Of a DNA stretch of 64,000 bases, positions 31,639 to 41,553 are shown one piece after another (within the stretch, counting starts at the first letter, position 1; every line of letters begins with the position of its first letter). The notes under the pieces were generated by a model, which was not told the DNA's origin, did not search any database, and worked only from the letters and a program-made list of their open reading frames with translations. Made by a program: the position numbers and the translations under genes. The DNA is from Lustribacter sp965277075. GTDB lineage: Bacteria; Vulcanimicrobiota; Vulcanimicrobiia; Vulcanimicrobiales; Vulcanimicrobiaceae. The stretch is taken from assembly GCA_965277075.1 (NCBI GenBank), contig OZ255707.1:186001-250000 (forward strand), in the 5' to 3' direction.

Positions 31639-32742
31639 ATGCCGCAACGCTATCTCGAAAACGTCTGGTATTGCGCAGCGATCGCGACCGAGGTCGCACA
31701 ATTTCCGCTGGCGCGCACCATTTGCGAGCGTCCAATCGTCTTTTTCCGGGACGCGCGAGGCGAAATCGCAGCCCTCGACGATCGCTGTTCGCATCGCCAG
31801 GCCCCGCTATCGCTCGCCCGAATCGTCGACGGGCGTTTGGAATGTTCGTACCATGGTTTTACGTTCGATGGAAGCGGACGTTGCGTACACATACCGCAGC
31901 AAAGCTCAATCCCGCGTGCCGCCGATATCCGCGCTTATCCGGTCCACGAGCGTGATGGGCACGTCTGGCTTTGGCTGGGAGAGCGCCCGAACGCCGACCC
32001 GACGCTGATCCCGAGCATGCCTTGGATCGAGGACGCTGCACAGCGCTGCGTGTTTTTTCGTTTCGCCGTAAACGCGAACTTTCAGTTAATGGCCGACAAC
32101 CTCATGGATGTCTCGCATACGGATTTTCTTCACCGGGCATCGATCGGCTCACAAACGGGACGAATCGAAAACGACGAAACCGAGATCGAGATGGATTGTA
32201 ACGTCGACGGTGACCGGGTGCGCTTCACGCGCCGAGTCAAGAACACGTTACTCGGCCCCGTTTCCACGAAATGGGCGGGATCGACCAAACGCGTGACGCG
32301 AACAAATTATCTCGTTTGGGAAGCGCCGAACACGATACATAGCGTGCTCGAGTTTCAAAACGAAGAAACGCACCACACCATTCACCTCGATCACATCATG
32401 ACTCCGGAGACCGCGACGACGATGCACTACTTCATGCCGTGGACGCGTGATTTTGGACTCGATAACGTAATGTACCCGACGGATCAAGACGTGCGCGACG
32501 AGCAGACGATGGTCGTGGGCGGCGACGACATTCCAATGGTCGAGGCCCAACAGCGTAATCTCGCGCACCTGCACGGAATTCGCGACGTACCTTCGCGGCA
32601 AGATCGTTTCGTCGTGACGGTGCACCGGCGGCTCGCCGCACTCTACGAGGAAAACGATTGCTCAATTCCTGTAGAGTTGCAACGACTTGGACTCGGATCC
32701 GCCGCGCTCGAATCGAGTGAGATGGTATCGCTTCGAGAGTAG
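31639..32742 (+). CDS. Rieske aromatic-ring oxygenase / O-demethylase, VanA-like
   Basis: A 367-residue oxygenase subunit. The Rieske [2Fe-2S] ligands are Cys50, His52, Cys69 and His72 (CSHRQAP then CSYHGFTFDG). The mononuclear iron site is in NLMDVSHTDFLHRASIG (two His; a distant acidic residue completes it). Overall length and the end region match vanillate/dicamba-type demethylases and phthalate-dioxygenase-like enzymes that use a separate reductase, which is not adjacent. The ATG is 179 bases from the divergent YCII gene. The broken MetE-like gene converges from downstream. Confidence 0.88.
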   Translation: MPQRYLENVWYCAAIATEVAQFPLARTICERPIVFFRDARGEIAALDDRCSHRQAPLSLARIVDGRLECSYHGFTFDGSGRCVHIPQQSSIPRAADIRAYPVHERDGHVWLWLGERPNADPTLIPSMPWIEDAAQRCVFFRFAVNANFQLMADNLMDVSHTDFLHRASIGSQTGRIENDETEIEMDCNVDGDRVRFTRRVKNTLLGPVSTKWAGSTKRVTRTNYLVWEAPNTIHSVLEFQNEETHHTIHLDHIMTPETATTMHYFMPWTRDFGLDNVMYPTDQDVRDEQTMVVGGDDIPMVEAQQRNLAHLHGIRDVPSRQDRFVVTVHRRLAALYEENDCSIPVELQRLGLGSAALESSEMVSLRE

Positions 32743-32782
32743 ATGCGGTATGCGAATGTTTGCAGGCGATCTCGTGCGGTGT

Positions 32783-33795
32783 TTACGTCGCTTGGGCAGT
32801 CTCTCGATGAAGTGCTAGGAGGGCGGGAATTACTGTTGGCGCTCGCCGACCGAAGCCGCATTCGGTCGCGATGCGGAACTGCGGGACGACGCGTGCTGCA
32901 GCGTGAATGCGACACGTTGCCCCTTCAACGCCGTCTTGTTCGTGCACGAGCCCAAGATAGAGTTCGGTAACACTCGGTAAGCGGAGGGAGCGCAACGGCG
33001 CGTAGTACGGGTCATCGGCGCGATCTATCGGAATCGGAAGATGCAGCCACGTGACGCTCCGACGGACACGTTCGAAGAGCGCGTTTGCGATCTCGACGAC
33101 GCCTGACGTATCTACCGGCTCAACGAAGTGATGGCCGCCACGATTGCCGTAACACAAGTGCACCCCGAGTTACAAACGCTCGCGAACGGCGTCGCACAAG
33201 CGCGCTAAGCGGTCGACGATTCCGTGCTGTACATTGTCGAAATATGGCTCAATGTTCAGATAGCGGAAATCGCGTCGTCCGTTCGACCACTCCCAAAATG
33301 CGATCTCCACCGCGACATCCCACCGCAGCGCCAGATCGGACGGCGGAATTGCCTCGGCCATGCTTCGAGAGCGGCGCGTTCGTCCGGCACGATGAACCGA
33401 CTGACCACGGCGACTGGCGTCGGCATGCTCACTTGGAAGCGCACCTTGGATGCGATGGCGCCGCTCGCTTTCAGTTTCGCAAATCGGGCGAACGACGCAA
33501 TCGCTGCGTCGGCGTAGCCAAGGCGGGTGAAGTGCACGTCTTCGCTTCGCGCACCCGGGCGCAGACGAAATTGCGCGCTCGACGCGTCGTGGTCGCCCGC
33601 GGTGCTCGTCGACTGCAGCGATGGATTGGCCGCGAATGCGTGCCATTGCCATGCAGTCCACTCAGCGCGCTCGCCCGTTTCGCCGTCGGGGATGCGCCGG
33701 ACATGGTCGCCGATGTGGCTTGCGACTGCGGCGAATACCGCGTCGGCGTCGGCAAGCGGGATGCTGCCCACGAGGTGAACATCGCGCCCGTTCAT
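32783..33795 (-). pseudogene. Broken cobalamin-independent methionine synthase-like (MetE/UROD-fold) gene
   Basis: Three blocks of one protein lie in order. Block 1, from ATG 33795, reads NGRDVHLVGSIPLADADAVF, HVRRIPDGETGERAEW and VSRFIVPDERAALEA. Near 33361 the frame changes and a short stretch is missing, then AEAIPPSDLALRWDVAVEI continues in a second frame. At 33170-33172 an in-frame TAA interrupts DAVRERL before LGVHLCYGNRGGHHFVEP, and the C-terminal block runs to RIATECGFGRR. So at least one frameshifting deletion and one nonsense codon are present. The start overlaps the stop of the upstream broken binding-protein gene. The intact gene at 51236 belongs to the same broad fold. Confidence 0.7.
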
Positions 33796-34969
33796 CGGAC
33801 TGGTGCAAACCCTAGGCGGCTTGCCGCGACCCAGGTGTCCGCAGTCGGATTCCAACGTGCCAGCAAGCCGTCTTTTGCGCCGAGACCGCGATTGCTGCCA
33901 TCACGAAAGTCGTACACGCCGGAGATGCCGAAGTAGTCATGCACGGTCTGGAGATAGTCGCGCACTTGTGTTGCGGTCGCGTTCGTTCCGAGCTTTCGAA
34001 GCGCCATGATGATCAGCTTTGCCGCGTCCCACGAGATTCCGGTTTGGAGATCAGGGCGTATCCCCACTGCTCTGAACGTGTCGACGAATTCGCGTTGCGG
34101 CACAGCCAGCTTCGCTTGTGGTGGATCGATTACGTATGGCTGCGTCGGGAAATAGAGTTCTTTCGGCAAGATGTTCGCATACCGTTTCATCTGCGCGTAC
34201 GTCATGTTGCCGGGGCTGCCGATCAGCGGGACGTCGAGTCCGGTGTCGGCGATCGCCCGCAGCACGGTCGCGAACGGTGTGCCGGTTGCCCATGAGATCA
34301 AGACCTGCGGATTACTCGCCTTGATCTTCGCCAATTGGGCCGACACGCTTAAATCGGTGATCCCGAACTGTTCGTGATCGACGATGGTCAGAGTGCGGTT
34401 TTCAGGCTTGGCCATCGCCGCGGCGATGCTTTCGTCGGCATCCTGGCCCGTCGTATCGGTCGGATTGAGGATCGCGATCCGATTCCACCCGCGCGCCTGA
34501 AAGCTGCGGAAGAGCCCGTCGATTTGATCATGCGTCGCGACGATCACGGAGAAGAGATAGCCGCCCTTAGGCGGCGATGCCGACGGCGAGAGCAGTAGGT
34601 CACGGGGCCATTGACAACGAGCGGTGCGGCCGCGCGACACGTCACGGCGATGTTCGGGCTTAGGAGGACCGCCACGCGATCGGCGATGACGGCGTTGACG
34701 GCTTGCACGGCAACTTGCGGATTGGTCTGATCGTCTTTGAAGGTGAAGTGAATCGGATGGCCTTGAATGCCGCCGCGCTTGTTTTCTCCATTTTCGAGCG
34801 CAGCGAGGGTGTTGTGCTGCGCGTTGCCAACGAATGCACCTTGACCGGTCAACGACAGGATGACGTTGATCGTGAACGGTGATGTATCGGCGGAGCCGGC
34901 TGGTGCAGTAATGCCCACGGTGGCTGCAAGTACGGTCGCGACCGCGGTGCCGATGAGCGACTTATGCAT
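33792..34969 (-). pseudogene. Frameshifted LivJ-type branched-chain amino-acid-like binding protein
   Basis: ATG 34969, with AAGGAG upstream, opens a signal peptide (MHKSLIGTAVATVLAATVG) and a mature part FTINVILSLTGQGAFVGNAQ to APLVVNGPVTYC. There, near 34590, one base is missing and the protein continues in the next frame as LSPSASPPKGGYLF through to PTADTWVAASRLGFAPVR. The intact paralog at 38916 aligns over the whole length, including NGPVNYC followed by LIPAIHPPRGYVFS, which places the lesion exactly. A sequencing error is the alternative, but the coupled downstream gene is also broken. Confidence 0.75.
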
Positions 34970-34991
34970 AGGCTCTCCTTGACGCGAAGGG

Positions 34992-35117
34992 TCACAATGC
35001 GCGGCGCTCGCGTTTACGCCCAAACTTCTCGCGCATCAGTCCGTCTGATGGCTTCACGACCGGAGCATCAAGCGCGCGCTTCACTTCGTCTATGCTGACG
35101 ATGCGCTTGGTCAACAT
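34992..35117 (-). CDS. Possible 41-residue basic protein
   Basis: ATG 35117 reads MLTKRIVSIDEVKRALDAPV followed by VKPSDGLMREKFGRKRERRA and ends 23 bases before the broken binding-protein gene. The in-frame sequence upstream meets a stop after about seven codons. The charged, regular sequence looks coding, but I recognise no family; it may be the end of a gene cut by the nearby insertion. Confidence 0.3.
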   Translation of the reverse strand: MLTKRIVSIDEVKRALDAPVVKPSDGLMREKFGRKRERRAL

Positions 35118-35560
35118 TGAAAGCGTCTCACTAATCTAAAATCTTACCGCGTTGCCGCCACGCCCTCGTAGCAGATCTGAGTATCGCGTTCAATCCTGTT
35201 TCCATGTTCTATCGCAGGTAGAGTCGGTAACGGCGGTTGTTTGGATTCGCCGCTCGATGACGTAAGCGAGCTCCGCTGTGTACGATGCGCAGGCATCAGA
35301 TGCCGCGGCGAAAATCCGAATGGACAAACGTTCCTGCGAACTACTCCGCGATGCGCTTGCAAAAAATATCTTGAAGTAGGCAGTGAGAACGTTCACTATT
35401 GGGCGCCGATGGCCGCAGCCACAAAAGGTGGCGCTATCAATGCAGAGCGGAAGTTCACTGCAGATAAATGTCGAGATGCAAGTGAACTCAGGTGTAGTAG
35501 CTACTATTTAATCTGACAGACGTCTGCTATCCAGTGGTGTCGGATGGAAGTTTGGTAAGT
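35118..35560. other. AT-richer intergenic region next to the transposase
   Basis: About 440 bases between the small ORF and the transposase stop codon, lower in GC than the surroundings. I see no convincing gene. The part next to 35510-35560 should hold one end of the insertion sequence. TGTCGGATGGAAGTTTGG at 35539-35556 has only loose likeness to TGATCGGACACTTGG (minus strand, about 36625-36640), so the terminal inverted repeats are unresolved. Confidence 0.4.
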
Positions 35561-36589
35561 CTACGCAATCTGCTTTTCTTTGGCAAGCGCGACGCTGTCG
35601 TGCATCGTTTGCATCGGTGTCTTGCCGTAGCACCAACGGCCCTGGTGCGGTCGATCCTCGTTGTACTGCCGCACCCATTCGTTGAGGTCGCCCTGCAGTT
35701 GTTCGATCGATGTGTAGATCGTCTTACGAAACGCCACACGGTAGAACTCGTCGAGCATGGTCTTGTGAAAGCGCTCGACAATACCATTGGTCTGTGGATG
35801 GCGAGCTTTCGTCCGCGTGTGCTCGATGTCTTCGAGCGAAAGGTATAGCTCGTATGGATGGCTCTCGCGCCCGCAGAATTCCGTGCCGCGATCGGTCAGA
35901 ATCCGCTGCAACGCGATCCCGTACTCCTCGTAGAGTGGCAGCACGCGATCATTAAGCAGATCGGCGGCGGTAATCGGCGTCTTGTCCGTATACAACTTCA
36001 CAATGCCGACCTTGGCGTACGTATCGATGAACGTCTGCTGATAGATGCGACCAACGCCCTTCATCGTGCCGACGAAAAACGTGTCCTGTGCTCCACAATA
36101 TCCCGGGCATTCGCTCTCGAACTCGCCATGCGATTCTTTTTCTTGCTTCGCGCGTTCGAGCGCGACGACTTGCGCCTCGGTGAGGACCAGGCCATCTTGA
36201 GCGCTCTTGGCTTCGAGTGCTTTGAGCCGCTTCTTCATCGTCGCGAGATCGTGCCGCAGCCACACGCCGCGCAGTCCCGCCGGCGACATCGTCATCCCGC
36301 GATTAGCAAGCTCGTTGGCAGCGCGAACTTGACCATAAGCGGGAAACGACAATGCCAACTCGACGATCGCGTCTTCAACCTCCGGTGCGATTCGGTTCCG
36401 AAGATTCGGCTTGCGCTTCGTAATTTCAGCCAGCGCCAAGTCGCCGCCGATATCATAGAGTTCCTTGAAGCGGTAAAAACTGTCCCGGCTATATCCAAAA
36501 ACGCGGCAGGCCTCCGTTACGTTTCCCAGCTCTTTCGCGAGCTGCAGCATGCCGACTTTTGCTCGAATGACTTTCCGTTCGCTGTTCAT
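35561..36589 (-). mobile_element. IS481/IS3-superfamily transposase
   Basis: A 342-residue DDE transposase. The N-terminus has a helix-turn-helix (ELGNVTEACRVFGYSRDSFY) and a second helical segment (AYGQVRAANELANRGMTMSP). The rve catalytic core contains QQTFIDTYAKVGIVKLYTDK (first Asp), RILTDRGTEFCGRESHPYEL (second Asp) and TKARHPQTNGIVERFHKTML (Glu), then NEWVRQYNEDRPHQGRW. AGGAGA precedes ATG 36589. It appears intact. Flanking repeats could not be defined by eye. It separates the decaying binding-protein operon from the intact LLM/binding-protein unit. Confidence 0.88.
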
Positions 36590-36682
36590 TGATGTCTCCT
36601 CAGAAGGAAGCACCACCGAATTCGCCAAGTGTCCGATCAAATCCTAACTTATGCAACTCAGGCATGACCTCGTTGTCGTTCC

Positions 36683-37699
36683 TTACACCTGGGCCGTTAC
36701 GAGCCACTGCGGGTTTTGCACGGTGCTGTCGAAGACGTGACTGGATTTGTAGAGCTCCGTTTTGCCATCGGCCGCGAGTTGCGCCGTCTTAGCGAGAATT
36801 TCGCTCACGCGGGCGGCGCTCAACGGCACGAACGTCGAGGCTGCCGTCATGGCTTGCTCGAGAACCGCAGGCGAATCGATGCCGGTAACGACCGTCGCAA
36901 TCGGCAAATTCATGCCGTACTGTAGCATTGATATCGGATCGACCGCACCGGTATCGAGAATGTGGTGATCGCCGAATGTCTTCATGCCGATAATGCCCAT
37001 ATCGAGTTTGCGCGCAACGGGAAGAACGGCTTTCTCGAAACTCTGATAGTGCGCGTCCATCACATTGAGCGGCATTTGCACCGTATCGAAGGTAAAGCCG
37101 TTCTTCATTGCCACGTCGATCATATGCAAGTGATATGCCGGAGATTTATGTCCCGTAAATCCGATGAAGCGGATCTTGCCGGCTTTTTTCGCAGCAACGA
37201 GCGCTTCGATCGCGCCACCCGTCGCGAAGACGCGGTCGGCGTCATCCGGGCGGATATTTTCATGAATTTGCACGAGATCGATTCGATCGGTTAACAGTCG
37301 CGCGAGCGACTGATCGAGTTGCGCCGCTGCTGCCGCCTTCGTGCGTCCGTCCAGCTTCGTCATCAAGAAGACCTTGTCGCGATATCCGCCGACGTTGAGC
37401 GCCTGGCCCATACGCAATTCGCTCGCGCCGCTGTTATAGTCCCAAGAGTTGGCCATAAACGTAATGCCGCCGTCGATGCCGGCATGAATGAGCGAGACCG
37501 CTTCGGCGGCAGGCAGATCCGAATGACCGATATGGAAGCCGCCCATTCCCACCAAGCTGACGAGCGCTTCCGTCCGGCCGAGCCGCCGCTTCGGGATCGG
37601 AGCTCGGGCCGCGGCGGCGAATGAAGGCGTGATGGACACGGCACTTGCAACCGCGACGGCGCTCGCTCCCGACAAAAAGGACGGACGGTTCATTCTCAT
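36683..37699 (-). CDS. Exported aldo/keto reductase
   Basis: A 338-residue TIM-barrel NAD(P)H-dependent reductase. An N-terminal hydrophobic stretch (FLSGASAVAVASAVSITPSF, ending AAAARAP) looks like a signal sequence, possibly of Tat type although only one Arg is seen. The AKR tetrad appears as Asp/Tyr in NSWDYNSGASELRMG, Lys in VFLMTKLDG and His in LVQIHENI. FIGFTGHKSPAYHLHM and MKTFGDHHI follow. The cofactor-binding end is less typical. Export would be unusual but is known for Tat-linked AKR members. It is divergent from the LLM monooxygenase gene with a 77-base gap. Confidence 0.82.
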   Translation of the reverse strand: MRMNRPSFLSGASAVAVASAVSITPSFAAAARAPIPKRRLGRTEALVSLVGMGGFHIGHSDLPAAEAVSLIHAGIDGGITFMANSWDYNSGASELRMGQALNVGGYRDKVFLMTKLDGRTKAAAAAQLDQSLARLLTDRIDLVQIHENIRPDDADRVFATGGAIEALVAAKKAGKIRFIGFTGHKSPAYHLHMIDVAMKNGFTFDTVQMPLNVMDAHYQSFEKAVLPVARKLDMGIIGMKTFGDHHILDTGAVDPISMLQYGMNLPIATVVTGIDSPAVLEQAMTAASTFVPLSAARVSEILAKTAQLAADGKTELYKSSHVFDSTVQNPQWLVTAQV

Positions 37700-37776
37700 C
37701 TACTTTCCGGTGCTTCACCGACACATTCCGACTGGTCGCGACGATCTTTCGTCTCGCACGGCCGAAAGGCAGCAGA

Positions 37777-38919
37777 ATGATTTCCACCCCTAGCGCCGTT
37801 CAAGCAGAACGTATCGCGCTGCATTCGCGCAATGCGCTCAAGATCGGGTTTTTCGGGCCCAACTGCTCGTCTGGGATCGCGGCTACGAAAACGCCGGAGC
37901 GATGGTCCGGATCGTGGCACGACAATCTGCGTCTCGCCCGTATGCTCGACGAAGCGGGAATCGAGTTTATTCTCCCGGTCGCTCGCTGGAAGGGGTGGGG
38001 CGGCGAGACTAACTTCGAGCAGCATACCTTCGAGACGATAACGTGGGCTGCCGGAATGCTCGCCGCTACGAACGCGATCACGGTGTTCGGAACGGTGCAC
38101 GCACCGCTCGTCCATCCCGTGTTCGCTGCGAAGCAGTTCGTCACCGTCGATCACCTCAGCCGTGGACGATTCGGGCTGAACATTGTGTGCGGATGGAATC
38201 AAGACGAGTTCGAGATGTTCGGAATCGATCAGCATCCGCATGACGACCGTTACGCCCATGGCGGCGAGTGGATGAATGTCATCGGCAAGCTCTGGTCCGA
38301 TAAACCGCCGGCCGATTTTGACGGAACGTATTTCAAACTGCACGCGCTGCAGGCCGAGCCCAAGCCATATGGCGGTACGCGTCCGGTCGTCATGAATGCG
38401 GGGGCTTCGGCCGCCGGCAAGGCGTTTGCGCTCGCACATGCTGATTGTCTCTTTACCGTGCTGCGAACCCTCGAGCAAGGTGCGGCTGCCGTGTCCGGGT
38501 TGAAGAGCGACGCCAAGGCGCTCGGGCGCGACGTAAGCGTGTACACGAACGTGCACATCGTTTGCCGTCCGACCGATGCTGAGGCTGAGTCGTACTACCG
38601 CTCCTTCGCTGACGAAAACGCGGATTGGGGCGCGGTCGAACACATGCAAGAAGTCGGCGGGCGTGGTGGATCGTCGTCACAGTCCGACGGCGCGTTTCAC
38701 CGCATGAAGATGCGGTTCGCCGCGGGTTACGGCGGCTATCCGCTCGTGGGAAGCCCGGACACCGTCGCGACAGAGATCGCGCGCGTGAGCGCGGCCGGGT
38801 TCACCGGTTTTGCCGCCGGGCTGGTCAACTATCTCGACGAATTCCCGTACATCCAATCCGAGCTATTGCCGCGGCTCGAACGTCTCGGCTTACGCGATCC
38901 CCAGCGGAGCTTGCAATGA
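37777..38919 (+). CDS. LLM-class flavin-dependent monooxygenase, SsuD/SfnG-like
   Basis: A 380-residue luciferase-fold enzyme, paralogous to the one at 8887. Shared stretches include VARWKGWGGETNF, HAPLVHPVFAAKQFVTVDH, SRGRFGLNIVCGWNQDEFEM and GYPLVGSPDTVATEI. ATG 37777 gives the family start; the longer frame overlaps the reductase promoter. The stop overlaps the next start as ATGA, coupling it to a LivJ-type binding protein. Substrate capture by that protein and oxygenation in the cytoplasm would need an unlinked permease. The substrate is unknown, probably a sulfone, sulfonate or similar small molecule. Confidence 0.9.
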   Translation: MISTPSAVQAERIALHSRNALKIGFFGPNCSSGIAATKTPERWSGSWHDNLRLARMLDEAGIEFILPVARWKGWGGETNFEQHTFETITWAAGMLAATNAITVFGTVHAPLVHPVFAAKQFVTVDHLSRGRFGLNIVCGWNQDEFEMFGIDQHPHDDRYAHGGEWMNVIGKLWSDKPPADFDGTYFKLHALQAEPKPYGGTRPVVMNAGASAAGKAFALAHADCLFTVLRTLEQGAAAVSGLKSDAKALGRDVSVYTNVHIVCRPTDAEAESYYRSFADENADWGAVEHMQEVGGRGGSSSQSDGAFHRMKMRFAAGYGGYPLVGSPDTVATEIARVSAAGFTGFAAGLVNYLDEFPYIQSELLPRLERLGLRDPQRSLQ

Positions 38920-40091
38920 ATACATCTCGACTCATCGCCGTCGCTGCCCTCGCGGCCGCACTGATCGTTCCGGTGACGGGAAGTGCCGCCGATCAACAGC
39001 CGTACGACATCAGCGTTATCGTCAGCCTGACCGGCCAAGGCGCTTTTCTCGGCACGTCGCAACAACGGGCGCTTCAAGCGTTTGAGGGCAGCGTCAACGC
39101 CCATGGCGGGATCAAAGGCCGTCCGCTGCACTTTTCGTTCTTCGATGACCAATCGACACCGCAAGTTGCGGTGCAACTGGCGAATCAAGCGATCGAGAAG
39201 AAGCCGTCGGTTGTCCTCGGCTCGTCGATTTCCGCGACGTGCCGTGCGATCGCGCCGCTCTTCGCGAACGGGCCGGTAAATTATTGTCTCATTCCGGCGA
39301 TTCATCCACCGCGCGGCTACGTTTTCTCCGCAAGCGTCGACACGCGAGATATGATTGCGACTCTCGTTCGCTATTTCCGCGAACGTGGCTGGACCAAGAT
39401 CGCGCGTTTGACGACGAACGATGCGTCAGGGCAAGATGCGGACGAAGCATTCGCGACCGCCTTAGCCTTACCGGAGAACAAAGACGTAACGGTCGTCGCG
39501 AACGAGCGCTACAACCTCGGCGATGTCACCGCCAATGCCCAAGTGTCGCGCATCAAAGCCGCCGCCCCGCAAGCGCTGATCATCTGGGCAACCGGAACGC
39601 CGTTCGGGACGGCGCTGCACGGTTTGCGCGACGTCGGTCTCGAGATTCCGGTGGCGGCATCGAACGCGAATATGGTCTACGCTCAGATGAAGCAGTACGC
39701 GGATTTTCTTCCCAAAGAAATCTACTTCGAGGGGGTCGGTTACTTGTCGGGGTTGGGCACGCCGGCGGAGCGGACGGCACAAGCCGAATTTCTACATACG
39801 ATCAAAGATGCAGGTTTTCAAGCCGATTTTCAATCCGGAATGGCGTGGGACCCGGCGTTGATCGTCGTTGAATCGCTGCGCAAACTTGGACCGAATGCGA
39901 CGGCGTCGCAACTGCAAGCCTATATCGAGCAGCTCGCGGATTTTCCGGGAATCAGCGGACGATACAATTTTCGCGACGGAAGTCAACGCGGCCTTAGTCA
40001 GAAAGATCTTGTCGTCATGCGGTGGGACGATGCGGCGAAGACCTGGACGACCGTCAGCGCCTCAGGCGGGATTCTCTCAAAAGCACGCTAG
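38916..40091 (+). CDS. LivJ-type periplasmic binding protein
   Basis: A 391-residue type 1 periplasmic binding protein of the branched-chain-amino-acid class. A signal peptide (LIAVAALAAALIVPVTGSAA) precedes YDISVIVSLTGQGAFLGTSQ. GSSISATCRAIAPLFANGPV and MAWDPALIVVESLRKLGPNA are further markers. It is translationally coupled to the LLM monooxygenase and is the intact paralog of the frameshifted protein at 34969. No Liv permease genes follow. The LivJ group also binds aromatic acids, amides and urea, so the ligand is open. Confidence 0.88.
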   Translation: MNTSRLIAVAALAAALIVPVTGSAADQQPYDISVIVSLTGQGAFLGTSQQRALQAFEGSVNAHGGIKGRPLHFSFFDDQSTPQVAVQLANQAIEKKPSVVLGSSISATCRAIAPLFANGPVNYCLIPAIHPPRGYVFSASVDTRDMIATLVRYFRERGWTKIARLTTNDASGQDADEAFATALALPENKDVTVVANERYNLGDVTANAQVSRIKAAAPQALIIWATGTPFGTALHGLRDVGLEIPVAASNANMVYAQMKQYADFLPKEIYFEGVGYLSGLGTPAERTAQAEFLHTIKDAGFQADFQSGMAWDPALIVVESLRKLGPNATASQLQAYIEQLADFPGISGRYNFRDGSQRGLSQKDLVVMRWDDAAKTWTTVSASGGILSKAR

Positions 40092-40119
40092 GAACCCAAA
40101 CGATTGCCCGGCAGCGGAA

Positions 40120-41553
40120 TCAGAATTGCGATCCCCCGCCGAGGGCGAGGTAGAGCTGGACGAGCGCGAGCCGCTCGTTGAGACGGGCGCTTTCGAGCGC
40201 GATCTGCGTGTTGTAAAGTAGCGTGTCTGCATTGAGCACTTCGAGATACGACGTCTCGCCTTGCGCGTACCGCTCGTTCGCGACGGTAACGGACTTTTGC
40301 GAGACGTCGGCGCTGCCTTCGAGTTCGGTGACACGCTTACGCGACTCACTGTAGAACACCAGCGCGTTCGATACTTCCAGCGCAGCGTTCTCGACCGTCT
40401 GCAGATACGCGTAGACGAGCTGCTGCTGCTGGGCCTTCGCGAGCCGCACCTGCGACTGCAGACCGCCGCCGGAGAAGATCGACTGCGCCAGCTGCGGGAC
40501 GATCGAAAACACCCCGAGCGGACCGTAGAACACGTTGTTGACCGCGAGGAGCGACGCCAATGCAGGCGACAAATTCGGATAGAGCCCACTCGCGACTTGG
40601 CCCGTCGCCGCAGCCGATACGCCCAACGTGAGCGACGGGTAGAGCGCCTTGCGCGCGACGTCGACGTTTGCGGCGGCGGCCGCGAGCGTATACTCCGCCT
40701 GCGCGACGTCCGGCCGGCGCGAGAGCAGGTCTGCCGGCACGCCGGCCGGCGGCAGCGCGGGCAACGCGATTTGCGCTCCGAGCTCGAGGCCGCGCGGGAT
40801 GTCGTGCGGGTAGCCGCCGGTCAACACGGAGAGCGCGTTCTCGTTTTGCGCGATGCTCTGGCGGATGAGCGGGATGTTTTGCGTGACCTGGTAGAGCGCT
40901 TGCTGCGCCTGATACTGATCCTGGATCGATGACTCGCCGTACTGCACGCGCAGCACGATGAGCCGCAAATTCTCGCGGTCGTCCGCTTCGGCTTTCACCG
41001 AGTAGCTCAACGTCGCATCGAGTTCGCGCAACTGGAAGTACGCGCTCGCGACCTGACTCACCAGCGTCTCGACTACGACGTTCGCCGCCGACTCCGTCGC
41101 TAGCAGTTGCGCTCGGGCGGCGGCGCTCGCCGACTTGAGCCGCCCGAACAGGTCGACCTGATAGCCGGCGCTGATGCCGAGCTGCGGCGCGAACACCGTC
41201 GCCGGCGTGCTCGCGGGCCGGCCGGCGGTCGTGATCTGGTAGGGCGCCTGCAGCGCCCCGTTTACAAACGGCTGTTGGTTCGCGTTGACGATCCCGAGGT
41301 TCGCCTGCGCCGCAATAACCGCGGCATACGCCTGCGCGACGGTCTCGTTCTGCGCTAGCGCCGCTTTGATGAGCCCCTGCAGCACCGGATCGGCGTAGAG
41401 TCGTTGCCACGGAATCGCGGCGAGCGACGTCTCGGTCGACGCGGTCCCGCGAAACACTGCCGGTAGCGCGGCATCCGGCGGAGCCTTCGGCGTCGGCGGC
41501 AGGCACGACGCCACGATATTGACGATGACGAATGCGGCGAGCGCGATCTTCAC
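40120..41553 (-). CDS. Outer-membrane efflux lipoprotein (TolC/NodT family)
   Basis: A 477-residue outer-membrane factor. GTG 41553 overlaps the RND stop as GTGA and gives a lipoprotein signal ending in the lipobox IVASC. Two coiled-coil OEP repeats are visible, the first around ESAANVVVETLVSQVASAYF and the second around LQTVENAALEVSNALVFYSE. The family motif LLSRRPDVAQAEYTLAAAAA lies between them. It forms the exit duct of the tripartite pump encoded just upstream. The longer reading frame to 41976 runs through the RND gene in another frame. Confidence 0.92.
   Translation of the reverse strand: MKIALAAFVIVNIVASCLPPTPKAPPDAALPAVFRGTASTETSLAAIPWQRLYADPVLQGLIKAALAQNETVAQAYAAVIAAQANLGIVNANQQPFVNGALQAPYQITTAGRPASTPATVFAPQLGISAGYQVDLFGRLKSASAAARAQLLATESAANVVVETLVSQVASAYFQLRELDATLSYSVKAEADDRENLRLIVLRVQYGESSIQDQYQAQQALYQVTQNIPLIRQSIAQNENALSVLTGGYPHDIPRGLELGAQIALPALPPAGVPADLLSRRPDVAQAEYTLAAAAANVDVARKALYPSLTLGVSAAATGQVASGLYPNLSPALASLLAVNNVFYGPLGVFSIVPQLAQSIFSGGGLQSQVRLAKAQQQQLVYAYLQTVENAALEVSNALVFYSESRKRVTELEGSADVSQKSVTVANERYAQGETSYLEVLNADTLLYNTQIALESARLNERLALVQLYLALGGGSQF

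Noticed and set aside
35515..36660. Exact ends and target-site duplication of the IS481-like element
   Set aside because: The sequences flanking the transposase have only loose inverted similarity, and no confident direct repeat was found, so boundaries are not reported.
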